Assembly (NCBI GenBank): GCA_945865935.1 | Contig: CAMBFI010000006.1 | Location: forward strand, 62,001-126,000 | From: Bordetella parapertussis | GTDB taxonomy: Bacteria; Pseudomonadota; Gammaproteobacteria; Burkholderiales; Burkholderiaceae_B | Direction: 5' to 3' | DNA: 64,000 nt | Part shown: positions 18,046 through 25,853 of the stretch, one piece after another | Layout: every line of letters starts with the position of its first letter | Position numbering within the stretch: position 1 is the first letter of the stretch | The notes under the pieces: generated by a model | Told to the model about the DNA's origin: nothing | Seen by the model: only the letters and a program-made list of their open reading frames with translations | Database searches by the model: none | Translations under genes and position numbers: made by a program

Positions 18046-18590
18046 GACAGCACCTCTCTAAGCGGAGAGGTCTGTGGTTGTCCTAACAGAGCCTCGCGCA
18101 ATGCGCTCGCGCGCGTGGCTGGGTCAAGCCAAATAGAAAGAAATGCCGAGGCGAACGCTGGCTCTTGAATTGCCCCTAGTGGTGCATGGTCTGAATAAAA
18201 GTTTGCACCACGCGTTGGATCAAAATACCCGACTAACCGATCGCCCGCTTTCACATCCGGGATGATCTGCGCGAGCGCGTCACGCCACGCTTGGCCGCGG
18301 TCAGAGTGTTCGGGATGCAGTCGCAGCATCTCATCGATCGAAATCAAAATAGTCTGCTCTTTTGAAAGCGTTCGTAAGTAACTCAAATCAAGAATCGCGG
18401 GTAGTTCCTCTTCAAACCTTCCGGACTGCGTATATAGACTCGCCCAATAACACCGGAAGACCGTCCAGACGAAGATGCCTCTGCCGCATAATTGCCAGGC
18501 ATTTCCATGCGTCTGGACGACGCACTCGGGGAGTGCCGTCTGGTACGCCTGCGTTGCCGCCGCTAGTTTCGGATTGATGGGAGTGGTCAT
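18042..18590 (-). CDS. Cytosolic chalcone-isomerase-fold protein, first gene of lipid operon
   Basis: This 182-residue protein has no signal peptide. It shares the motif order of the exported protein at 14228-14746: GRGIFVWTVFRCYWASLYT, LDLSYLRTLSK, SIDEMLRL, WRDALAQIIPDVKAGDRLVGYFDP, GANFYSD and AFLSIWLDPAT...LREALLG. It is the promoter-proximal gene of the nine-gene leftward operon and faces the divergent TetR gene across 123 bases. Its fold family includes fatty-acid-binding members, which suits the lipid context. The exact role is unknown. Confidence 0.85.
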   Translation of the reverse strand: MTTPINPKLAAATQAYQTALPECVVQTHGNAWQLCGRGIFVWTVFRCYWASLYTQSGRFEEELPAILDLSYLRTLSKEQTILISIDEMLRLHPEHSDRGQAWRDALAQIIPDVKAGDRLVGYFDPTRGANFYSDHAPLGAIQEPAFASAFLSIWLDPATRASALREALLGQPQTSPLREVLS

Positions 18591-18644
18591 ATTTGTGTTC
18601 GTAAGACTTTTAAGTAATAACTATACGTTCGTTTATTTATACAT

Positions 18645-18670
18645 ATTAGTCTATTTTATGACTAATTAGT
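18645..18670. promoter_or_regulatory. A/T-rich inverted repeats between lipid operon and TetR gene
   Basis: ATTAGTC (18645-18651), 8 bases, then GACTAAT (18660-18666) is a perfect 7-base inverted repeat. It runs into ACTAATTAGT (18661-18670), a perfect 10-base palindrome. The sites lie centrally in the 123-base divergent intergenic region, where a TetR-type dimer would be expected to bind. Confidence 0.5.
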
Positions 18671-18675
18671 ATAAA

Positions 18676-18701
18676 CTTAGGTTCATGCACGTGCACCTAA
18701 G
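18676..18701. promoter_or_regulatory. Palindromic candidate operator before the TetR gene
   Basis: CTTAGGT (18676-18682) and ACCTAAG (18695-18701) form a perfect inverted repeat with a 12-base spacer, and TGCACGTGCA (18686-18695) inside it is a perfect 10-base palindrome. The repeat ends directly at the Shine-Dalgarno of the TetR gene, so binding would block its own transcription or translation. It is a candidate autoregulatory operator. Confidence 0.5.
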
Positions 18702-18713
18702 AGGTGAAATCCC

Positions 18714-19349
18714 ATGGTTCAAACAAGTCTCGCGTCCAACTCCGCTGCCCCAAAAAAACACTCGTTTAAACAGCAGCAGCTGTTGTTTAGAGAAGCGGCC
18801 ATCCTCGATACGGTCAACCAATTGCTGTCGCAAAAGGGGTTTGATCTTATGACGATGGATGAGGTCGCCGCAAATGTAGGCATTGCTAAGGCAAGTCTGT
18901 ATAAACACTTCGCCTCGAAAGAGGCGTTGGCCGCGGCGTCGATGGCGCGTCTACTTGAACACGCACTTGAGGTGATAGCCAACCTGCCAGAGGCGGACTC
19001 ATCGGTCGACAAACTCAAAGCGGTCGTCAGATGGTCCGTGAGCACCCATCTGCAAGGCGTGATGCCCCTACTCCCCTCAACGCGCTCCACGATTCAGACG
19101 GCCCTGCAGAACCACGCGCCGTATATGGACTGTTTAGGGCGTTTGATCGAGCAACTGGGTGCGTGGATCCAGCAGGCACAGTCGAGCGGTGAGTTGTCAG
19201 CAGATTTGCCCGGTGAAGTCATGCTCTACACAATTTTTGCCCGCTCATGCGATCCGGTCGCCGATTTTTTAAAACAAGGCGGTGCCTTCACGGATCAAGA
19301 AATTACAGAGATGATTGTCAGGACAACCTTCCAAGGAATGATGGGATAA
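18714..19349 (+). CDS. TetR/AcrR family transcriptional regulator
   Basis: This 211-residue regulator starts at ATG 18714, with AGAGGTG 7 bases upstream. After a polar leader of about 20 residues, the DNA-binding domain reads ILDTVNQLLSQKGFDLMTMDEVAANVGIAKASLYKHFASKEAL (helix-turn-helix about 43-70). The remainder is the helical ligand-binding and dimerisation domain. It is transcribed divergently from the lipid operon and is the obvious candidate regulator of it. The ligand may be a fatty acyl compound, as for several TetR proteins of lipid genes, but this is only inferred. Confidence 0.92.
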   Translation: MVQTSLASNSAAPKKHSFKQQQLLFREAAILDTVNQLLSQKGFDLMTMDEVAANVGIAKASLYKHFASKEALAAASMARLLEHALEVIANLPEADSSVDKLKAVVRWSVSTHLQGVMPLLPSTRSTIQTALQNHAPYMDCLGRLIEQLGAWIQQAQSSGELSADLPGEVMLYTIFARSCDPVADFLKQGGAFTDQEITEMIVRTTFQGMMG

Positions 19350-19416
19350 ATCAGACCTGCTTACCTGTGAAGACCTGCTACCTCAGCTAGAATCGATCTC
19401 TTTTGTCGGATCTGCT

Positions 19417-20331
19417 ATGTGGTTCAAAAATCTTAAGCTTTTTCGCCTCTCACCTGAGTGGGCTTGGACCTTCGATCAGATCGAAGACTTTTTAAATAAA
19501 GAACGATTTGCCCAGGCTGACGCCAGCGCAGCTAGCTCTGTCGGTTGGGTCGCTGTGCGTGAGCAAGACCAACGTCTGGCTTACCCTATCGGTAAACAAA
19601 TCATTTGTGCTTTTCGCTCAGAAAAAAAACTACTCCCAGCGTCAGTCATCAACCAGTTTGTTAAAGCGCGCGCTCAAGATCTGGAGGAACAACAGGGGTT
19701 TAAGGCTGGCCGTAAACAGCGCCGCGATCTCAAAGAGGAAGTCACAAGCAGCCTTCTGCCGCGCGCCTTTAGCCTGATCCGTGACACACGGGTATGGATT
19801 GACCCGATCAACCACTGGCTTGCCATCGACACCGCTTCCACATCGAAAGCAGAAGAGGTCATCTCCGCGTTAGGCAAGGCCATTTACCCATTCCCCGTCG
19901 AGCCAATACAAGTGACGATTAGCCCGGCGGTTGCCATGACCACCTGGATCTCGGCAGGCGCGCCTCCCAGTCATTTCACCATTGATCAAGACGCCGAGTT
20001 TCGCGCGGGTGGGGATAAAGCGGCGGCTATCCGATATGTCAAGCATGTGCTCGACTCCGAAGACATCGACAAACATATCAAGAACGGTAAGCAATGCACA
20101 CGCTTAGCGCTCACCTGGAATGATCGCGTGTCGTTCGTACTGACCGAAAATTTAGATATCAAAAGAGTGGCGCCGCAGGATGTCCTCGATGAGACCGAAC
20201 AGTCCGCCATCGATCATGAGGCCGAAAATTTCGATAGCGACATGACCTTAATGTGCGCGGAGCTCAATCAATTACTCAGCGCCCTCCTGAATGCTCTAGA
20301 AGAAAAAACAACGATCCAAAAGGTGAAGTGA
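19417..20331 (+). CDS. rdgC: Recombination-associated protein RdgC
   Basis: RdgC is a nucleoid-associated ring-shaped dimer that binds double-stranded DNA and restrains RecA-promoted exchange. The 304 residues match the family (E. coli 303). The N-terminus MWFKNLKLFRLSPEWAW, the GWVAVREQDQRLAYPIGKQIICAFRSEKKLLPASVI segment, the CRxxR-like region KAGRKQRRDLKEEVTSSLLPRAF, and the C-terminal TRLALTWNDRVSFVLTENLDIKRV are diagnostic. It is followed after one base by a small gene of unknown function. Its presence is interesting beside a RecA with an altered P-loop. Confidence 0.95.
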   Translation: MWFKNLKLFRLSPEWAWTFDQIEDFLNKERFAQADASAASSVGWVAVREQDQRLAYPIGKQIICAFRSEKKLLPASVINQFVKARAQDLEEQQGFKAGRKQRRDLKEEVTSSLLPRAFSLIRDTRVWIDPINHWLAIDTASTSKAEEVISALGKAIYPFPVEPIQVTISPAVAMTTWISAGAPPSHFTIDQDAEFRAGGDKAAAIRYVKHVLDSEDIDKHIKNGKQCTRLALTWNDRVSFVLTENLDIKRVAPQDVLDETEQSAIDHEAENFDSDMTLMCAELNQLLSALLNALEEKTTIQKVK

Positions 20332-20332
20332 T

Positions 20333-20653
20333 ATGGACCTCATGATCCAAAGTAGTGTTCAAGAAACAATTGAGGGCGGGCTCGTGCTCGGCATTACGAT
20401 CGAAGACCTCCACGTGCAGGCCTACATCGTCATCTCAAAAATTGACATCTATGTCGTGGAAAAAATCATTCCGCAAACAATCTTTGAAAGCAATGCGCAA
20501 ATCCACGTTGCTGGAATCGCGAAAGGAACGGATGTCACCGAAGAAATCGTGCAGATTCTTGAAAACATGGACAACGGTGATGTCGTCGCTTTTTTATGCG
20601 AAGACGCTGTCACGTACGGCGAAGCCCTCGCCGTACTAGGTCTCAAGCACTAA
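20333..20653 (+). CDS. Hypothetical 106-residue protein behind rdgC
   Basis: This frame starts one base after the rdgC stop, with AAGGTGAAG as ribosome-binding site; translation may begin at Met1 or Met4 (MIQSSVQE). It is a small acidic protein with alternating beta-like segments (GGLVLGITIEDLHVQAYIVI, KIDIYVVEKIIPQTIF) and a helix EEIVQILENMDNGDVVAFLCEDAVTYGEALAVLGL. No signal peptide or membrane helix is visible. I do not recognise a family. Tight spacing argues for co-expression with RdgC. Confidence 0.75.
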   Translation: MDLMIQSSVQETIEGGLVLGITIEDLHVQAYIVISKIDIYVVEKIIPQTIFESNAQIHVAGIAKGTDVTEEIVQILENMDNGDVVAFLCEDAVTYGEALAVLGLKH

Positions 20654-20658
20654 AGGCT

Positions 20659-21999
20659 TCAGATTTTTTTTCGCAACTGCATGAGCAGCAGTGCCACAAT
20701 ACCAAGCCCCATGACCCATAAGGACACATCCACCGCATTTTTACTCACAGCATAGGTAATGCTCGAGTAGGTTAAATAGGCGCAAGTCAGGCAAAACAAA
20801 ATGGGTGTAAACGGATAGAGAGGAACCTTGAAGGGACGATCTGCCGACGGATCTTTCACTCGCATCACGAACAAGGATACGCCCACCAAAAACAAGAAAA
20901 ACCAAAACACAGGTGCCGTGAATTCCACCATTGCACCAAAACCATCAGTCTGCCACAAACCAAAAATGACCAGCACGAGACTAATAGCGGACTGCACCCA
21001 TAACGCTCGCGTCGGGGATCCTCGACCACCCTCCCAATGCCCCATAAATGACAAGGCGGGCCAATCTTTTCCCAACGCATAATTGGTACGTGCGCCCACA
21101 ATCATGGTTGCATTGATGCTTGTCAGCGCTGCCATTGCCACAAACACACCGAGTACACGTTCACCCGCCGGGCCAAACGCCTGTCCCATCAAGTCAGCGG
21201 CTGCCGCGTTACTGCTCGCCAACCCCTTCAAACCCAAGCCTGAAAGTAAGGCGAAATTCACAACCACATAAATAATGGTCAAAACAAAAATACTAATGAC
21301 GATGACCGGGACGATCGCTCTGCGTCCGCCGTGCACCTCAGCAGAAATATATGCCGCTTCATTCCAGCCACCGTACGTCAGCAGCACGAACACCATCGCC
21401 AAACCAAACATCCCGAGACTTGGTGTTGATGAAAAATAAGCAGGCGATGCAGGCGCATCACTTGCAACATAAAACCCAGCCACTGCCACTAGAATCAACC
21501 CAAACACCTCGGTTAGCGTCAGCAGCGTCTGCACCCAAGACGAAGCATAAATGCCGATCAAGTTCACGATTGTCAAAACAAGTACAACACCAATCGCCCA
21601 AATCGCGGTCGAGTACGGCCCGAGGTTTAGCGCCTTACTCATATAGTCGCCAAACACGAAGGCTAGCAAGGCAATGGATCCCGTATTGATGACCATTGCC
21701 TTGGCCCACGCGTAAAGAAACGAAATCGGCTTACCGAAGGCGCGCGCTAGAAAATGATAATCGCCCCCTGCATGCGGGTAGGTCGTCGCGAGTTCTGCAT
21801 AGCACAGCGCCCCCGCGAGCGAAATAAGCCCACCTGCCAACCACGCTATGAGCAGCCACCCCGCGTCTCCCGTTACCCCCGCCACCATCGAGGGGGTTTT
21901 GAAGATACCTGCACCAATAACAATGCCAACAATAATTGCGATCGCACTGAAAGGTGATAGTCTTTTTGAAGGTTCGTTATTGTTTGCAGGCGCGTTCAT
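20659..21999 (-). CDS. Amino acid permease, APC superfamily
   Basis: This 446-residue inner-membrane transporter has about 12 helices. The first helix carries the unwound substrate-binding motif IAIIVGIVIGAGIFKTPS, and the second YAELATTYPHAGGDYHFLARAFG is the consensus APC segment. An internal EVHGGRRAIVPVIVISIF loop is typical of LAT-like members. It is convergent with the small gene behind rdgC (5 bases apart). Substrate specificity cannot be told from sequence alone. Confidence 0.92.
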   Translation of the reverse strand: MNAPANNNEPSKRLSPFSAIAIIVGIVIGAGIFKTPSMVAGVTGDAGWLLIAWLAGGLISLAGALCYAELATTYPHAGGDYHFLARAFGKPISFLYAWAKAMVINTGSIALLAFVFGDYMSKALNLGPYSTAIWAIGVVLVLTIVNLIGIYASSWVQTLLTLTEVFGLILVAVAGFYVASDAPASPAYFSSTPSLGMFGLAMVFVLLTYGGWNEAAYISAEVHGGRRAIVPVIVISIFVLTIIYVVVNFALLSGLGLKGLASSNAAAADLMGQAFGPAGERVLGVFVAMAALTSINATMIVGARTNYALGKDWPALSFMGHWEGGRGSPTRALWVQSAISLVLVIFGLWQTDGFGAMVEFTAPVFWFFLFLVGVSLFVMRVKDPSADRPFKVPLYPFTPILFCLTCAYLTYSSITYAVSKNAVDVSLWVMGLGIVALLLMQLRKKI

Positions 22000-22019
22000 A
22001 GAGGATCAAACTTTTGTTG

Positions 22020-22877
22020 TTAACTACGGGTACCCGAAACTTCGTACAAGGGCGAATTCTCGAGCACATTGCCTGTCAAGGCGTTGCCCTTGATTTCGAC
22101 ATCAAAAATACGTGATTGACCGTTCTGGTCAACGAAGCTGAACTTCAAACGATTGCCCGTTAGGACTCCACCAAGAATGGGCTGTGACTTACCCTTCATC
22201 GTGAGCGTACCGCCCACTTTTTGGTAACGCTGAGTTAATTCAAGAACGTCGCCCTGACCACCATCGATGCCTTTGATTGTCCATTTGCCCGCTGCATTGC
22301 CGGGAACGACCCAAAAGTAACCCTGGGTGTAGCCCGTCCCAATCACTTGATCAGGTTCCCAGTCACCCATATTGAAGGAGTTGGTCGCGACACGGGTGCC
22401 AGGGGCCATCTTAAGAATCGTAGGACGTAACTTCAAATTGAGATCAGGCAACAAATACATCGTCAGCACATTGGCCTTGGAGAAGTCCTCCACAAAAATG
22501 TCACCGTGGATAATCTTGACTTTGTCTGAGACACCAGCGCGTTCCGCATTGCGGGTTGCAAGCGCTGCCATATCTTTGTTGTATTCAATACCGACTGATC
22601 GGGCACCATAATTTTTTGCTGCGGCAATCGCGATCTTCCCATCACCCGCCCCCAGATCAAACACAAGATCATTCGGTCCAACATTCGCAGCCTTGAGCAT
22701 GGCATCTGCCACGGCATCGTTAGTCGGTACCCAGATCACATCTTTGCCGCTTTGCCCGACGGAGGGCTGATACTTGTCGTCACCCAAGGTCGTGCCATAC
22801 GCAATCTGCGCATAAGCCTGCGTGACGGTTAATCCAAGGGCAAGAGCCGTTGTGGATAGCACTAAACGAATATTCAT
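22020..22877 (-). CDS. Exported class I SAM-dependent methyltransferase with C-terminal beta domain
   Basis: I start at ATG 22877 (MNIRLVLSTTALALGLTVTQ), which has GAGGT about 7 bases upstream and gives a clear Sec signal, cleaved after AYA near residue 23. The mature protein contains a Rossmann methyltransferase core: VFDLGAGDGKIAIAAAKNYG (motif I), SVGIEYNKDM, VKIIHGDIF, and NVLTMYLLPDLNLKLRP. This resembles the FAM173/ANTKMT-like lysine methyltransferases. The last 110 residues are beta-rich (WTIKGIDGGQGDVLELTQ, QPILGGVLTGNRLKFSFVD). A signal peptide is odd because SAM is made in the cytosol; non-catalytic or membrane-tethered function is possible. It is preceded on the same strand by the LLM gene's promoter side (128 bases away). 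Confidence 0.85.
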   Translation of the reverse strand: MNIRLVLSTTALALGLTVTQAYAQIAYGTTLGDDKYQPSVGQSGKDVIWVPTNDAVADAMLKAANVGPNDLVFDLGAGDGKIAIAAAKNYGARSVGIEYNKDMAALATRNAERAGVSDKVKIIHGDIFVEDFSKANVLTMYLLPDLNLKLRPTILKMAPGTRVATNSFNMGDWEPDQVIGTGYTQGYFWVVPGNAAGKWTIKGIDGGQGDVLELTQRYQKVGGTLTMKGKSQPILGGVLTGNRLKFSFVDQNGQSRIFDVEIKGNALTGNVLENSPLYEVSGTRS

Positions 22878-23004
22878 GGTTGACCTCGCTGATCCGTGTG
22901 GAAAGTATGACTGCAGTGTAATTACAAAATCAGAGCGCAAAATTTAGCATTTGGCGGCAAAAAAAACAGCTAATTCTCGTACGGACTTGACGATGGCTTG
23001 AAAA

Positions 23005-24207
23005 TTACTCATCGAGAGGCGATTTGCCGGTGTGGAGCCTCAGCCGCATATGGTCGGGCACATCCTGTCCAGCGTCTGTAAAAGCCTTGCGCAAGGCCCC
23101 CATTTGAGGACCAAAAATGCCGCTGCGATTGTCGCTTGCCCACTGTCTCGAGGTCTGGAGTGTCGTCAGACTCCCTTGAAAACGCGGCATCACCCAGCGC
23201 GCGAAAAGCTCATAGCTCCTTAAGGTCTGCTCGCGTGTGGCCCACTCGTGCGAGCGGAACAATACGGCGCCTGCACCGCCATCGGTAAAAGATAACAGAC
23301 GCTCTATTCCTGCCGCAACGGTCTCGGGCGAACCAACAATGGTTGTCCCCGCCTTCAACCCTTCGGCCAACGGATTCTCGCTGCGCATCGGCGGGCGCCC
23401 CAAGGTTTCACTAAAGTAGCTCAAGGTCTCGAGCCGCTCGCCTTTGCGCACTTCAGCGACAGCCTGCTCATCGTCTTCGGCCACATGGATATTGACGACC
23501 AAGCGCCAGTCATCACGCCGCATTGTCTTCCCGAACTTGGCGGCCTCGGCCTCACCTAGCTTCCATTGTTCAGCCAACTTTTGTGGCCCACCCGGTAAGC
23601 CCGCCCCCAAGGAAATCAAGCCCACGCCATGCTTCGCAGCCGTCAGTACCCCGGAAGGGGTGGTCGAACTTGCCACCGCAACCGGAAAGCCACCTTTGGT
23701 ATACGGCGCAAGATGTAAGCGCGCATCATTGAGTTCGAACCAGTCTGTCTTTAAGTTGACCGGTTCCTCGCAGGAGAGCAAACGCATGATCGCACCCAGC
23801 GACTCGTCCATCATGGGGCGCTGCCGCTCGGCCTGAATTCCCATCATGTAGGCATCCGATACCAAAGCTCCGGGACCGCAGCCCAACATGACACGCCCAC
23901 GCGTCATGTGATCGAGCTGTACAAATCTTTGCGCCACCAGAAACGGATGGTGATAAGGCAGACTTGTCACGCCAGAACCCAACATAATCCGACGTGTTCT
24001 GTCGGCGGCCACGCCAATAAATATCTCTGGCGATGCGATCGTCTCCCACCCGGCTGAATGATGCTCACCGATCCAAGCCTCGTCGTAGCCGAGATGATCC
24101 AGCCATTCGATGAGTTCTAAATCGCGGGCAAGCGCGAGTGTCGGATTGTCCCCTAAGCGATGAAACGGAGCCAAAAAGATTCCGAACCTCAACCCTGCGT
24201 GCGCCAT
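23005..24207 (-). CDS. LLM-class flavin-dependent monooxygenase (limonene-monooxygenase-like)
   Basis: This luciferase-like TIM-barrel enzyme uses reduced flavin and oxygen. ATG 24207 has AGGTG upstream, so I prefer it to a GTG three codons earlier; the product is 400 residues. Visible features are the strand RFGIFLAPFHRLGDNP, GYDEAWIGEHHSAGWETIASPEI, LGSGVTSLPYHHPF, GRVMLGCGPGALVSDAYMMG and the C-terminal ELFARWVMPRFQGS. The EHHSAGWE pattern is like that of limonene monooxygenase and F420/FMN LLM relatives. No flavin reductase gene is adjacent, so reduced flavin must come from elsewhere. The real substrate is unknown. Confidence 0.87.
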   Translation of the reverse strand: MAHAGLRFGIFLAPFHRLGDNPTLALARDLELIEWLDHLGYDEAWIGEHHSAGWETIASPEIFIGVAADRTRRIMLGSGVTSLPYHHPFLVAQRFVQLDHMTRGRVMLGCGPGALVSDAYMMGIQAERQRPMMDESLGAIMRLLSCEEPVNLKTDWFELNDARLHLAPYTKGGFPVAVASSTTPSGVLTAAKHGVGLISLGAGLPGGPQKLAEQWKLGEAEAAKFGKTMRRDDWRLVVNIHVAEDDEQAVAEVRKGERLETLSYFSETLGRPPMRSENPLAEGLKAGTTIVGSPETVAAGIERLLSFTDGGAGAVLFRSHEWATREQTLRSYELFARWVMPRFQGSLTTLQTSRQWASDNRSGIFGPQMGALRKAFTDAGQDVPDHMRLRLHTGKSPLDE

Positions 24208-24278
24208 CAATGTCACCTGTCTTCGTCTTATTTCCCGCTTTTATAGCACGGGGTTACTTATGCAATCCCCTCTATCTC

Positions 24279-25730
24279 TTAGGATGCGTCCGGCTCATCG
24301 CCAATCCACGCAATGCGCAACAAGTTGGTCGAGCCCGGCACGCCAAACGGCGTTCCGGCGATGATCAACAACGCTTGCCCAGGGCGACCAAATCCGTGTT
24401 TTTCTGCGGCCTGCGTCGCACGCATCACGATTTCTTCTGTGCTGTCTACATCGGCCGCTTGTATGGAATGAACTCCCCACACCAAGGAAAGTCTGCGCGC
24501 CGCAGCCGCCACTGGCGTCATACTCAAAATTGGCGCGCGTGGACGCTCGTGGGCAACACGCAACGTCGTCGCACCTGAGGAGGTATAGGCAACCGTGGCA
24601 GCAACCGGCAAGGTTTCGGCAACCGTTCGAATAGCGGCCGATATTGCATCACGCGCGTCGTTCTTTCTGTGCGAATGCACGGCATCCATCATGATCCGCT
24701 GCAGGGGATCAGATTCAGTACTTTTAAGGATGCGATCCATCATCGTGACGGCCTCGATCGGATATGACCCCGAGGCGGACTCCGCAGACAACATCACGGC
24801 ATCCACGCCATCATAGACAGCCGTCGCAACATCGCTAACCTCTGCGCGCGTCGGCACCGGTGAAGTGATCATCGACTCCAGCATTTGCGTTGCGACGATG
24901 ACTGGTTTTCCGGCCTGCCGGCAGGCCCGCACAATCCGCTTCTGAATCACTGGGACGTCCTCTGGCGGTAACTCAACCCCCAGATCGCCTCTTGCCACCA
25001 TCACACCATCTGCCGCAGCAACGATGGCCTCGAGCGAATCGATCGCCGAGGGTTTCTCGAGTTTGGCCATCACCCAGGCACGATTACCAACAATCGCTTT
25101 AAGCTCCGAAATATCTTCGGGGCGCTGGACAAAGGACAAGGCAATCCAATCCACCCCAATACTCAAACCGAAATCAAGATCTTCTCTATCCTTTGTGGTC
25201 AATGCGGACAAGGGCAGAATGGCACCGGGCACATTAACGCCCTTCCGATCAGAGATCACACCCGCGTTCAAGGCCTCAACGTCTGCAAAGGTAGGACCAG
25301 ACGCCAGCACACGCAAACGCACCTTCCCATCATCGATCAACAAGTCATCGCCCGGCTTGATGGCCGCAAAAATTTCGGGGTGCAGCAAAGGCACACGGCT
25401 TAACGTGCCAGGTGTGGGGTCCAAATCTAGGCGGAGTTTCTGGCCGATGGCGAGTGATAGCTTTCCGTCGACAATCTTACCTAGACGCAGTTTTGGTCCT
25501 TGTAGGTCCATCAAAATTCCGACGGGGCGACCCACATCGGCCTCAATCTGACGAATCGCGTTGTAGCGTGCCTGATGATCCGCGTGGGTACCGTGGCTGA
25601 AGTTCAGCCGAAACACGTCGACGCCTGCGTCGAACAGGTGTCGGATCATGGCTGGTTCGCTACTGGCAGGCCCAAGAGTGGCTACAATTTTGGTGTTACG
25701 GTCGCGGTGCGAGATCGCATCGAGTTTCAT
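24279..25730 (-). CDS. pyk: Pyruvate kinase
   Basis: This enzyme makes pyruvate and ATP from phosphoenolpyruvate in glycolysis. The 483-residue protein carries RNTKIVATLGPASSEP at the start, FRLNFSHGTHADH, GILMDLQGPKLRLG, the catalytic AKLEKPSAIDSLEAIV, VMVARGDLGVELP and VIVATQMLESM, then the AMLSAESASGSYPIEAV region and an allosteric C-domain. It lies divergent to the M20 amidase gene across 123 bases. Together with pckG in this window it controls the PEP/pyruvate node. Confidence 0.97.
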   Translation of the reverse strand: MKLDAISHRDRNTKIVATLGPASSEPAMIRHLFDAGVDVFRLNFSHGTHADHQARYNAIRQIEADVGRPVGILMDLQGPKLRLGKIVDGKLSLAIGQKLRLDLDPTPGTLSRVPLLHPEIFAAIKPGDDLLIDDGKVRLRVLASGPTFADVEALNAGVISDRKGVNVPGAILPLSALTTKDREDLDFGLSIGVDWIALSFVQRPEDISELKAIVGNRAWVMAKLEKPSAIDSLEAIVAAADGVMVARGDLGVELPPEDVPVIQKRIVRACRQAGKPVIVATQMLESMITSPVPTRAEVSDVATAVYDGVDAVMLSAESASGSYPIEAVTMMDRILKSTESDPLQRIMMDAVHSHRKNDARDAISAAIRTVAETLPVAATVAYTSSGATTLRVAHERPRAPILSMTPVAAAARRLSLVWGVHSIQAADVDSTEEIVMRATQAAEKHGFGRPGQALLIIAGTPFGVPGSTNLLRIAWIGDEPDAS

Positions 25731-25853
25731 GTATTAGGGCCTTTAACGAATCGGTTTATTTTGCTGAATTCATTCGGTCAGGGATGTGATTTCAGGCATA
25801 CTATTGCCACCATAATACCTGCCCCCAAAGATAAACACTATTGGAGTCTTACT

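Noticed and set aside
25575-25853. N-terminal extension of the M20 amidase to an ATG inside the pyk-coding region
   Set aside because: The extension has no homology and would overlap pyk; conserved family sequence starts at the ATG at 25854.
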